From NCBI GenBank assembly GCA_020698575.1, contig CM036252.1, positions 21,985,706-22,049,705 on the forward strand: 64,000 nt of DNA, given 5' to 3'. Positions 14,801 through 25,872 of the stretch are shown piece after piece (position 1 is the stretch's first letter; every line of letters starts with the position of its first letter). The DNA comes from Bostrychus sinensis. Lineage: Eukaryota; Chordata; Actinopteri; Gobiiformes; Eleotridae. The notes under the pieces are model-generated. The model saw nothing but the letters and a program-made list of their open reading frames with translations. It did no database searches and was not told where the DNA came from. The translations under genes were made by a program, and so were the position numbers.

Positions 14801-17800
14801 AACCACAGTTGCCCCAACTACTACTACAACCACAGCTGCCCCAACTACAACAACCACCACAGCTGCCCCAACAACAACAACTACCACAGCTGCCCCAACA
14901 ACTACTACAACCACAGCTGCTCCAACTACAACAACAACCACAGCTGCCCCAACTACAACAACAACCACAGTTGCCCCAACTACAACAACTACCACAGCTG
15001 CCCCAACTACTACTACAACCACAGCTGCTCAAACTACAACAACTACCACAGCTGCCCCAACAACAACTACCACAGCTGCCCCAACAACTACTACAACCAC
15101 AGCTGCTCCAACTACAACAACAACCACAGCTGCCCCAACTACAACAACAACCACAGTTGCCCCAACTACAACAACTACCACAGCTGCCCCAACTACTACT
15201 ACAACCACAGCTGCTCAAACTACAACAACTACCACAGCTGCCCCAACTACTACTACAACCACAGCTGCCCCAACTACTACTACAACCACAGCTGCCCCAA
15301 CTACAACAACCACCACAGCTGCCCCAACAACAACAACTACCACAGCTGCCCCAACAACTACTACAACCACAGCTGCTCCAACTACAACAACAACCACAGC
15401 TGCCCCAACTACAACAACAACCACAGCTGCTCCAACTACAACAACAACCACAGCTGCCCCAACTACAACAACTACCACAGCTGCCCCAACTACTACTACA
15501 ACCACAGCTGCCCCAACTACAACATCAACCACAGCTGCCCCAACTACTACTACAACCACAGCGGCCCCAACTACGACTACAACCACAGCTGCCCCAACTA
15601 CAACCACTACCACAGTTGCGCCAACTACTACTACAACCACAGCTGCTCCAACTACGACTACAACCACAGTTGCCCCAACTACAACAACTACCACAGCTGC
15701 CCCAACAACTACTACAACCACAGCTGCTCCAACTACAACAACAACCACAGCTGCCCCAACTACAACAACAACCACAGTTGCCCCAACTACAACAACTACC
15801 ACAGCTGCCCCAACTACTACTACAACCACAGCTGCTCAAACTACAACAACTACCACAGCTGCCCCAACTACTACTACAACCACAGCTGCCCCAACTACTA
15901 CTACAACCACAGCTGCCCCAACTACAACAACCACCACAGCTGCCCCAACAACAACAACTACCACAGCTGCCCCAACAACTACTACAACCACAGCTGCTCC
16001 AACTACAACAACAACCACAGCTGCCCCAACTACAACAACAACCACAGCTGCTCCAACTACAACAACAACCACAGCTGCCCCAACTACAACAACTACCACA
16101 GCTGCCCCAACTACTACTACAACCACAGCTGCCCCAACTACAACATCAACCACAGCTGCCCCAACTACTACTACAACCACAGCGGCCCCAACTACGACTA
16201 CAACCACAGCTGCCCCAACTACAACCACTACCACAGTTGCGCCAACTACTACTACAACCACAGCTGCTCCAACTACGACTACAACCACAGCTGCTCCAAC
16301 TACTACTACAACCACAGCTGCCCCAACTACAACAACTACAACAGCTGCCCCAACTACTACTACAACCACAGCTGCCCCAACTACAACAACAACCACAGCT
16401 GCTCCAACTACAACAACAACCACAGTTGCCCCAACTACAACAACTATCACAGCTGCCCCAACTACTACTACAACCACAGCTGCTCCAACTACAACAACTA
16501 CCACAGCTGCCCCAACTACTACTACAACCACAGCTGCTCCAACTACTACTACAACCACAGCTGCCCCAACTACAACAACTACAACAGCTGCCCCAACTAC
16601 TACTACAACCACAGCTGCCCCAACTACAACAACAACCACAGCTGCTCCAACTACAACAACAACCACAGCTGCCCCAACTACGACTACAACCACAGCTGCT
16701 CCAACTACAACAACTACGACAGCTGCCCCAACTACTACTACAACCACAGCTGCTCCAACTACAACAACAACCACAGCTGCCCCAACTACAACAACAACCA
16801 CAGCTGCTCCAACTACGACTACAACCACAGCTGCTCCAACTACAACAACAACCACAGCTGCCCCAACTACTACTACAACAACAGCTGCCCCAACTACGAC
16901 TACAACCACAGCTGCTCCAACTACAACAACAACCACAGTTGCCCCAACTACTACTACAACCACAGCTGCCCCAACTACAACAACCACCACAGCTGCCCCA
17001 ACAACTACTACAACCACAGCTGCTCCAACTACTACTACAACCACAGCTGCCCCAACTACGACTACAACCACAGCTGCTCCAACTACAACAACAACCACAG
17101 CTGCCCCAACTACAACAACTACCACAGCTGCCCCAACTACTACTACAACCACAACTGCCCCAACTACAACAACCACAGCTGCCCCAACTACTACTACAAC
17201 CACAGCGGCCCCAACTACGACTACAACCACAGCTGCCCTAACTACAACCACTACCACAGCTGCCCCAACTACTACTACAACCACAGCTGCTCCAACTACG
17301 ACTACAACCACAGCTGCTCCAACTACTACTACAACCACAGCTGCCCCAACTACAACAACAACCACAGCTGCCCCAACTACAACAACAACCACAGCTGCTC
17401 CAACTACAACAACAACCACAGTTGCCCCAACTACAACAACTACCACAGCTGCCCCAACTACTACTACAACCACAGCTGCTCCAACTACAACAACTACCAC
17501 AGCTGCCCCAACTACTACTACAACCACAGCTGCCCCAACTACTACTACAACCACAGCTGCCCCAACTACAACTACAACCACAGCTGCCCCAACTACTACT
17601 ACAACCACAGCTGCCCCAACTACAACAACCACCACAGCTGCCCCAACAACAACAACTACCACAGCTGCCCCAACAACTACTACAACCACAGCTGCCCCAA
17701 CTACTACTACAACCACAGCTGCCCCAACTACTACTACAACCACAGCTGCCCCAACTACAACAACCACCACAGCTGCCCCAACAACAACAACTACCACAGC

Positions 17801-20800
17801 TGCCCCAACAACTACAACAACCACAGCTGCTCTAACTACAACAACAACCACAGCTGCCCCAACTACAACAACTACCACAGCTGCTCCAACTACAACAACA
17901 ACCACAGCTGCCCCAACTACAACAACTACCACAGCTGCCCCAACTACTACTACAACCACAGCTGCCCCAACTACAACAACAACCACAGCTGCTCTAACTA
18001 CAACAACAACCACAGCTGCCCCAACTACAACAACAACAACAGCTGCCCCAACTACAACTACAACCACAGCTTCCCCAACTACTACTACAACCACAGCTGC
18101 CCCAACTACAACCACTACCACAGCTGTCCCAACTACTACTACAACCACAGCTGCTCCCACTACTACTACAACCACCACAGCTGCCCCAACTACAACAACA
18201 ACCACAGCTGCTCCAACTACGACTACAACCACAGCTGCTCCAACTACAACAACAACCACAGCTGCCCCAACTACAACAACTACAACAGCTTCCCCAACTA
18301 CTACTACAACCACAGCTGCCCCAACTACAACAACAACCACAGCTGCTCCAACTACAACAACAACCACAGTTGCCCCAACTACAACAACAACCACAGCTGC
18401 CCCAACTACTACTACAATCACAGCTGCTCCAACTACAACAACTACCACAGCTGCCCCAACTACTACTACAACCACAGCTGCCCCAACTACTACCACAACC
18501 ACAGCTGCCCCAACTACAACAACCACCACAGCTGCCCCAACAACTACTACAACCACAGCTGCTCCAACTACAACAACAACCACAGCTGCCCCAAGTACAA
18601 CAACAACTACAGCTGCCCCAACTACAACAACAACAACAGCTGCCCCAACTACGACTACAACCACAGCTGCTCCAACTACAACCACTACCACAGCTGCCCC
18701 AACTACGACTACAACCACAGCTGCTCCCACTACAACAACTACGACAGCTGCCCCAACTACTACTACAACCACAGCTGCTCCAACTACAACAACAACCACA
18801 GCTGCCCCAACTACAACAACTACAACAGCTGCCCCAACTACTACTACAACCACAGCTGCTCCCACTACTACTACAACCACCACAGCTGCCCCAACTACAA
18901 CAACAACCACAGCTGCTCCAACTACGACTACAACCACAGCTGCTCCAACTACAACAACAACCACAGCTGCCCCAAGTACAACAACAACTACAGCTGCCCC
19001 AACTACAACAACAACAACAGCTGCCCCAACTACGACTACAACCACAGCTGCTCCCACTACAACAACTACGACAGCTGCCCCAACTACTACTACAACCACA
19101 GCTGCTCCAACTACGACTACAACCACAGCTGCTCCAACTACAACAACAACCACAGCTGCTCAAACTACGACTACAACCACAGCTGCTCCCACTACAACAA
19201 CTACGACAGCTGCCCCAACTACGACTACAACCACAGCTGCTCCCACTACAACAACTACGACAGCTGCCCCAACTACTACTACAACCACAGCTGCTCCAAC
19301 TACAACCACTACCACAGCTGCCCCAACTACGACTACAACCACAGCTGCTCCCACTACAACAACTACGACAGCTGCCCCAACTACTACTACAACCACAGCT
19401 GCTCCAACTACAACAACAACCACAGCTGCCCCAACTACAACAACTACAACAGCTGCCCCAACTACTACTACAACCACAGCTGCCCCAACTACAACAACAA
19501 CCACAGCTGCTCTAACTACAACAACAACCACAGTTGCCCCAACTACAACAACTACCACAGCTGCCCCAACTACTACTACAACCACAGCTGCTCCAACAAC
19601 AACAACTACGACAGCTGCCCCAACTACTACTACAACCACAGCTGCTCCAACTACGACTACAACCACAGCTGCTCCAACTACAACAACAACCACAGCTGCT
19701 CAAACTACGACTACAACCACAGCTGCTCCCACTACAACAACTACGACAGCTGCCCCAACTACGACTACAACCACAGCTGCCCCAACTACTACTACAACCA
19801 CAGCTGCTCCAACTACGACTACAACCACAGCTGCTCCAACTACTACTACAACCACAGCTGCCCCAACTACAACAACAACCACAGCTGCCCCAACTACAAC
19901 AACAACCACAGCTGCTCCAACTACAACAACAACCACAGTTGCCCCAACTACAACAACTACCACAGCTGCCCCAACTACTACTACAACCACAGCTGCTCCA
20001 ACTACAACAACTACCACAGCTGCCCCAACTACTACTACAACCCCAGCTGCCCCAACTACAACAACTACCACAGCTGCCCCAACTACTACTACAACCACAG
20101 CTGCTCCAACTACTACTACAACCACAGCTGCCCCAACTACAACAACAACCACAGCTGCCCTAACAACTACTACCACAGCTGCTCCAACTACAACAACTAC
20201 CACAGCTGCCCCAACTACTACTACAACAACAGCTGCCCCAACTACAACAACAACCACAGCTGCCACAACTACTACTACAACCACAGCTGCTCCAACTACA
20301 ACAACAACCACAGCTGCTCCAACTACAACAACAACCACAGCTGCCCCAACTACAACAACTACCACAGCTGCCCCAACTACAACAACAACCACAGCTGCCC
20401 CAACTACAACAACAACCACAGCTGCCCCAACTACAACAACAACCACAGTTGCCCAAACTACAACAACAACCACAGCTGCCCCAACTACTACAACCACAGC
20501 TGCCCCAACTACAACAACAACCACAGCTGCTCCAACTACGACTACAACCACAGCTGCTCCAACTACAACAACAACCACAGCTGCCCCAACTACTACTACA
20601 ACCACAGCTGCCCCAACTACAACAACAACCACAGCTGCCCCAACAACTACTACAACCACAGCTTCCCCAACTACTACTACAACCACAGCTGCCCCAACTA
20701 CAACAACAACCACAGCTGCCCCAACTACGACTACAACCACAGCTGCCCCAACTCCAACAACTACCACAACTGCCCCAACTACTACAACAACCACAGCTGC

Positions 20801-22065
20801 TCCAACTACAACAACTACCACAGCTGCCACTACCACAACTACAACCACAGCTGCCCCAACTACAACAACAACCACAGCTGCCCCAACTACAACAACCACA
20901 GCTGCCCCAACTACAACAACAACCACAGTTTCTCCAGCTCCAGTATCTACTCTGTCATATTCTACTCTGTTGACAATAGATGAACCGTACACCTCAGATC
21001 TCAATGACAAAAATAGCCAACAGTACAAAGATCTTGAGACAAGAACAGAACAAGCAGTAAGTGTGGTTTTCTCTTAGTTTAAAACACAACAAATCAAAAA
21101 TGTAAATCACAATATTTTTGTCCTTACAGTGTGACCAAATCTTCAAAAATGATGGATGGTATCGCAGATGTCTAGTTCATCGTTTCAAGTAAGTCATTTC
21201 TAACTGTTTTTTTTTAGTCTACAATGACATCAAGTTGATTACTGTCTTGTTACTTATATATTTTGCCTTTTTTTAATTTCTTTTTTTATAAATCTTTTTA
21301 CAGTGAGCAAAGGCAAAGTCAGCGAGCAAATAAAATTGAAGCAGACATATCTGTTGTGGCTAAACCAAATATTCCAGCTTCACAACTTCCTCCTGATCAG
21401 GTTGTCGCTGATGCTTTTAATAATGCTGCCAACAACAACGGCACAACCTACAGTGTAGCATTTAGCTCAGCTAGAGTTGTAGGTAAGTTGACATCAGGCT
21501 TATATAGCTTTTTGATAATCATGTAGTGACTGTACATGTACATTTACTTAGAATAAAGAAGAAGGCACTATTTCACCGTCATTAAGTTCATATTCTTTCA
21601 TAATTGCAGCAAGCCCACATTCAACTGCAACCACAACGACTCCACCTACAACCACAACGACTCCACCTACAACCACAACAACTCCACCTACAACCACCAC
21701 GGCTCCACCTACAACCACCACGACTCCACCTACAACCACCACGGCTCCACCTACAACCACAACGGCTCCACCTACAACCACTTCAACAACTGTTAGAACT
21801 ACAACTACAACTACAACTACTACTACAACAACTTTCCCTCCAGCTACATCCCCTCCAATTACTTCAACTACATCTGCAACAACAATACGTAAGTAATACA
21901 AAAAAATTAAAACACTGAAAACAATACATTTTTATATGTTCTAATCTGTATATATTTGTGTATATATTTTTAACAGCAGTATCAAGTGGGGCACACCACA
22001 AGATCAGTCTTGTCACCGCATCTTTCCTGGTGATGTTGTCTTGGCTCCTGTCAAGCCACCAATAG
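2751..22065 (+). CDS. Giant GPI-anchored SEA-domain mucin-like glycoprotein, six predicted exons
   Basis: Predicted exons are 2751-2802, 2923-21056, 21130-21188, 21304-21482, 21610-21888 and 21977-22065. All introns are GT-AG (donors GTAAG) and the exons total 18,792 nt, exactly 6,264 codons with the TAG stop. The start ATG has A at -3 and G at +4. The product has a signal peptide (about 21 residues), some 6,000 residues of TTTTTTAAP, a SEA-like domain, a Thr/Pro stalk and a C-terminal hydrophobic tail after a small-residue SSGA site. Dense Thr/Pro with few other residues is the mark of mucin O-glycosylation domains, so the likely role is a cell-surface or shed mucus component. No transmembrane-plus-cytoplasmic segment is seen. 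The reading frame of the repeat is set by the flanking unique exons, which join only in the Thr frame. A duplicated, damaged copy starts at 59631. The precise family is not recognised; it resembles fish proteins loosely labelled mucin or integumentary mucin. Confidence 0.85.
2934..20930 (+). repeat. 27-bp minisatellite coding TTTTTTAAP, about 666 units, inside one exon
   Basis: The unit is six Thr codons, Ala-Ala, then Pro, repeated for about 18 kb without a frameshift or stop in the Thr frame. Units differ mainly at third positions of the Thr codons (ACT, ACA, ACC, ACG) and in GCT/GCC for Ala. Occasional replacements are seen (V for A, L, S or Q for P, S, I or K for T), and a few units lose or gain one Thr codon. 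Blocks of many units recur as higher-order repeats, for example near 8870, 9898 and 11329. The plus strand is almost pure A/C/T, with G nearly confined to the Ala codons. All other frames are open too, because the unit length is a multiple of three. Confidence 0.95.
20931..21482 (+). CDS. Mucin gene 1: SEA-like domain over the end of exon 2, exon 3 and exon 4
   Basis: After the last Thr run the protein continues VSPAPVSTLSYS and then roughly 110 ordinary residues split by introns at 21057-21129 and 21189-21303. The pattern (a beta-strand-like start ending LLTIDEPYTSDL, a helix with YKDLETRTEQACDQIF, a C-x-x-x-x-F segment, then ADISVVAKP and a second helix DQVVADAFNNAA) fits a SEA domain, as in membrane mucins. 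The usual G-SVVV self-cleavage site is not present; KIEADISVV stands at the corresponding strand. There are two cysteines in exon 3 and an N-G-T glycosylation site in exon 4. The SEA call is by pattern and gene context only. Confidence 0.6.
21610..21888 (+). CDS. Mucin gene 1, exon 5: second Thr/Pro stalk with a different repeat unit
   Basis: The exon reads SPHSTA and then about eight 7-residue units of the type TTTTTPP or TTTTAPP. These are followed by a run of plain Thr and a Ser/Thr/Pro tail. The unit is 21 bp, not 27, so it expanded independently of the main array. It would form an O-glycosylated stalk between the SEA-like domain and the membrane anchor. Acceptor at 21608-21609, donor GTAAGT at 21889. 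Confidence 0.75.
21977..22065 (+). CDS. Mucin gene 1, exon 6: GPI-anchor-type C-terminus and stop
   Basis: The exon encodes PVSSGAHHK and then a hydrophobic run (ISLVTASFLVMLSWLL) ending SSHQ and TAG at 22063-22065. A small-residue site (S-S-G-A), a short polar spacer and a terminal hydrophobic tail with no basic cytoplasmic part is the pattern of GPI attachment signals. The acceptor is CAGCAG (21974-21979), a NAGNAG site whose alternative use would remove one codon and keep the frame. Confidence 0.7.
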
Positions 22066-22199
22066 AGTCTGGGGTGACTGCTGTTAACCCAGATCTAGTA
22101 TGAATATGGACTATGTGGTCAGTGTTACTTTGTTAATTAATTGATGGTTTATTTGTATAACCTAGGATTTTTTAATTAATTGTTACCTTAATTTATCTA

Positions 22200-22268
22200 T
22201 GGATGATGATAATGATGATGATGATGATGATGATACTGATGATGATGTTGATGATATTGATGATGATT
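22200..22268 (+). repeat. (GAT)n microsatellite in the 3' UTR of mucin gene 1
   Basis: Imperfect GAT/GATGAT repeats with a few substitutions. A 67-residue ORF across it is low-complexity Met/Ile and is not a gene. Confidence 0.9.
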
Positions 22269-22514
22269 TTGTGTTATTTATATAGAAGAGCAAGAAAACT
22301 GCGCAGCAATTTTAGCTTATACTGTTTGCATTCTTTACTATTTAATTTGAAGGGTTGTATGTTTTATCGAGTTAAACAGACATTTGAAGCACTTTTTTCA
22401 TCATGAAGGAAATTTTCTATACACTTTATATGGAATGTATTTGTTTCTATTTATTAAGGTATAATCTATGTGCATTATATGTAAAGTTCTCCCAAAATGC
22501 TTAACAATCATCAA

Positions 22515-22520
22515 AATAAA
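22515..22520 (+). promoter_or_regulatory. Polyadenylation signal AATAAA of mucin gene 1
   Basis: It lies 450 bases after the stop codon in the gene's sense direction, giving a 3' UTR of about 0.47 kb. Confidence 0.5.
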
Positions 22521-23609
22521 ATGTTATGGGTAAAATGTGTCTGCTTTTCATGTTGAACACTCGTGTACAGACTTCGGATGCATGTTTTGTCGATCACACA
22601 GTGCCATCTAGTGGAGAGTAAAATTCAACTCAATTAAAAAAATGTTGACGCACGGTGGTGCTGTTCTGCTATTTATTAGTGTTATATCACGCATCCACCC
22701 TTCCACTGCACTACTCTAAACAGCACACCAAGTTATTAAAAGAACAATAATGTCAGCAAATACAAATTACATTTATACAAAAAAGAAAGTTTAAAAAGTG
22801 TAGGGAATCTCTAAAATATGTAAGCGGCAAAATGTCCCAAGACATGGTTTTTTTTTTTTTTTTTTTTTTTGCAAAGGTACCACAAGAGACAAACTTGACA
22901 TACACTTTTAATTGTATTGTATTAAGTGAGAGTATATCAAACTACTCTAAAGTAGAGTAGAGTTGTGGTAATTTTAGATTGAGATACTTGACAAAAAGAC
23001 AGTGTCTGGATCAATCAGCATTTGTCTTTATTTTACTTGTGCAAAAGGAGAACACAGCACAGAGGAAAGATACAGAGTTTTAGTCAGTTTGGTTGTCCTC
23101 AACGTCCAGAGAGGAAGGTCGTTGTTGTTTCTGACTGATGAGATGTTGTCCCCTGGCTCAGGGACCTTTTGCTGTGGCAGGCATAGATCCAAGTGGAAGT
23201 TGTTGAAGCCAGTGATGGAGCAGAGGTTGGTTGTGGAGAGTTGGAGCCCTTCTTAAAGGAGCCAGCGCTGTCCAGGTGGCTCAGTGGGTCGAGTGACCAG
23301 AAGAACCATAGAAGCTGTGGTGTTTCCAGTACAGGCAGAGCTTTGGGCCATGCCTGTTTTCCCCTCAGCACTTTCGCAATTTTGTCATTCCATCTACCTT
23401 CCCAGAGTGGAGGTAGTAGGAGCAGTGATACTTCACATCAATCTTCACATGTGAGGGCATTCAAAGTTGCATTTACACTGTCTCCATTCATTTAGATAAC
23501 ATGTTTTTGGTAAACGTATTATCTGGGACCTGAGATATGAACATTTTGGATCATAACAACACATAAAGACTGGTTAGAGTTCACATATTCACATTCACAC
23601 AGACAGTGT
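22521..23609. other. Intergenic DNA, no gene seen
   Basis: Contains a T tract at about 22849-22870 and otherwise ordinary AT-rich sequence. Short ORFs at 23002-23495 overlap on both strands and show no recognisable domain. A decayed mobile element is possible but cannot be shown. Confidence 0.5.
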
Positions 23610-23638
23610 TATTAATAATAATAATAATAATAATAATA
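23610..23638 (+). repeat. (AAT)n microsatellite
   Basis: About nine repeats of AAT immediately before the SINE's 3' side, typical of the simple tail of such elements. Confidence 0.9.
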
Positions 23639-23639
23639 C

Positions 23640-23985
23640 ATCAATTTTATATATATATATTTTATATAGCGCTTTTCATACAACTCAGTCGCTTTACAAT
23701 TTTTGATCTATTATTCATTCACTCCTCAGTCACACTCGGTGGTGGTGAGCTACTTCTGTAGCCACAGCTGCCCTGGGGCAGACTGACGGAAGCGTGGCTG
23801 CAAATATGCGCCAACGGCCCCTCCGACCACCACCAAACACAGCCACACTAACACATTCACACAGGCAAGGTGGGTGAAGTGTCTTGCCCAGGGACACAAC
23901 GACAGTATGCGCTTCAGATGGGATTCGAACCAGCTACCCTCCAGTTACTGGGCGAATGCTTAACCCACCATCGCCCCAATTAAAC
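23640..23985 (-). mobile_element. tRNA-derived SINE with LINE-like 3' tail
   Basis: Read on the minus strand it begins with a tRNA-like head: a box A-like TGGGTTAAGCA and a box B GGTTCGAATCC-type motif complementary to 23920-23931. A body with the common fish phrase 'ccctgggcaagacacttcaccc' follows, and it ends in a tail 'aagcgctatataaa' plus simple repeat. The tail resembles L2-type LINE 3' ends, as is usual for SINEs mobilised by a partner LINE. Family name not assigned. Confidence 0.75.
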
Positions 23986-24606
23986 CTGGTCAAGTCCAAA
24001 TCAGTGTCTGGTCAGTCCCAAAAATTTATTTCACCACTGTTCAAGAAGAAGACAGTATGAATTTCCACAAAAGAATTTATTTTACCATTCACCTTTAATT
24101 TTTGTGCACAGTTTTTTAAGAATGACGTCATGTTAACCCAAACATTTTGTTCCATTATTGCTGAGGCCAGGAAGTATCCTGTCTGTGATCACATGCCCCA
24201 AGAAGGTCACCACTGTTTTAGATGAGGAGAGTTTTTAAACTCTTGTTGCAACAAGTTCAATAGACCTTTGAATAATAATAAAAAAACATCTCTTGAGTTT
24301 TTTTACCAGCCAATACACTTCACAACTCCTGCGCTCACTTGCTCTAACCATCATCTTTCAAAACACATTTCTTTTTGTCCTTCTGAGTCAAACCCTACAT
24401 ACACAAATCCTTCTGTTATCTAAAACCTACCGTTACCGTCTATATTTCACTAAACACAACAATTTGCCTCCAATTAGCGTTTTCTTCTTCATTAGATTAC
24501 CAATGACAAAACATTGACATGACAAGACATTGAACAAACAGAAAAAGACAGAGAACAGAGAACACAAAACAACAAACAAACACCAAGAAGCTCGCTATAG
24601 CTTATA

Positions 24607-24865
24607 TTAGTGATTATGTGCTTCCGGAAGACTTTTGCAAATTCTTAAAACTATACTTTGGTTTGGGAATATTCTGAACGGCAGGACGGGAAAATTTTCA
24701 CAAAGCACTATGACTCCTACCTCCCTTAGAGCATTGAAAACTGGAGTAATACCATCAATGGCTTCTTGTTTTAAGGGGTACTGGCATTGGCATGGCCTAT
24801 AAGTAGATTTAGTGGTGATCACCACTGATCAAACCAACATCATATTTACTTTTTGCCCACAGGTC
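24607..24865 (-). pseudogene. N-terminal reverse transcriptase fragment of the retroviral relic
   Basis: The minus strand reads a linker ending YDVGLI and then the RT start with RPCQCQYPLK, followed by a helix EAIDGITPVFNALREVGVI. This is the usual opening of retroviral RT. The reading frame is then lost within about 25 codons. It lies directly downstream, on the same strand, of the protease at 25,546-25,872. Confidence 0.7.
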
Positions 24866-25019
24866 CTGTGAAACTGCTTTTAAAGCAGGGACAGCTGCAG
24901 CCTCAGAGTCAGATAGGAAAAGCAGGAGGTGCTGTTTTGATAAGCGTCATGCTTATCTGGCACAAGAGACACAGAGCAGGTTGAGTGTGGCACAGAGGTG
25001 AAAGACATTTTGTATGCAT

Positions 25020-25510
25020 TCAGCACAGAAGAGAATGAGACAGCAGGGTTGGAGGTGGGGGCCCAGTGTGTGACTCATTCACAGCCCAGCCCACCTCCTT
25101 CCACTGACAGTGAGTAGACTTTGAGAGAGAGACATGTTTGGAGCGGGGAATATCATACAGAGAAAATTGTTCCCCAGTTAGAGAAATAGACACAGCAGAA
25201 AAGTGTAAATCCCAGTAAAGGAAGACTGTGGTGAGTTTGTCATGTGGTGTTTTAAACCACACGTCCTCATACCTGGGATCTGGTCCCTTTGACACGTAAT
25301 GTGCAGTGTAACTCATCCTCATGCATAAAGGTAGAACCCTCAGGAGACACCCTGTTTTGTGCCATTTTGATTTGCTCTGTAGTAATTGGAGTTGGTGGCA
25401 ATTTCCATTGCTATACATATAAAGGAGTCCCAGTTCCCAACCTGACTCCTGTGAATATGTTTTTATTGGCCAATTGATCAATTGTTACAACCTGAGGACC
25501 TTCTGGTGTG
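25020..25510 (-). pseudogene. Protease-to-RT linker region of the retroviral relic
   Basis: A largely open stretch of about 150 codons lies between the protease end and the RT start and continues the protease frame after the TGA. It shows no separate domain. Its position and the length of the spacer match the inter-domain region of fish retroviral pol proteins, which is why I treat it as part of the relic and not as a gene. Confidence 0.5.
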
Positions 25511-25545
25511 GAGATAAGGCAAATGCCTAATCTGCACATCAGATC

Positions 25546-25872
25546 TCAACCCAGAAGATTAACTGGACATAACAAGGAAAATGGAAAAGAGTGCTTAAAA
25601 TTTTTGCCTGCAGGATCTGAGCATGAAAGTGAAGACATATATTGCTCTCGCACAGTGCCACCAGAGGCACTGATAGAGTACGCATAATGACCACTCATTT
25701 TGGGAGATTTCGTAAGACTAGCCCTTTTGACCACAGAGTTAGTGGCCCCTGAATCAACAAGAAACTTTCCTTTTTCACCATTCAATTCAATGGTATATTC
25801 TGGCAAGGCTGTATTTGTCAATGAGACCAGACTTGCATAAGTTGCAGCTGGTGGTTTAGTCTTGTTCTCCAA
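25546..25872 (-). pseudogene. Retroviral-type aspartic protease remnant
   Basis: A 108-codon stretch carries the active-site text FLVDSGATNSVV (D-S-G-A), a flap-like region and the conserved PVNLLG end of retropepsins. The next codon after that end is TGA, where the family normally has an Arg codon. A single CpG decay (CGA to TGA) explains it, so the ORF stops exactly at the conserved G-R-D site. The linker continues in frame beyond it. It is dead as a protein but clear as homology. Confidence 0.75.

Noticed and set aside
2934..20930. Antifreeze glycoprotein-like Thr/Ala/Pro repeat
   Set aside because: Antifreeze glycoproteins use short Thr-Ala-Ala/Pro tripeptides with cleavable spacers. Here six Thr are followed by AAP, with no spacer and with SEA and anchor domains, which fits a mucin.
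2934..20930. CRISPR-like or satellite DNA explanation for the array
   Set aside because: No spacers, and the repeat is bounded by splice sites and conserved coding exons.
21548..21901. Minus-strand Val/Gly-rich ORF over exon 5
   Set aside because: Shadow of the Thr/Pro stalk exon of mucin gene 1.
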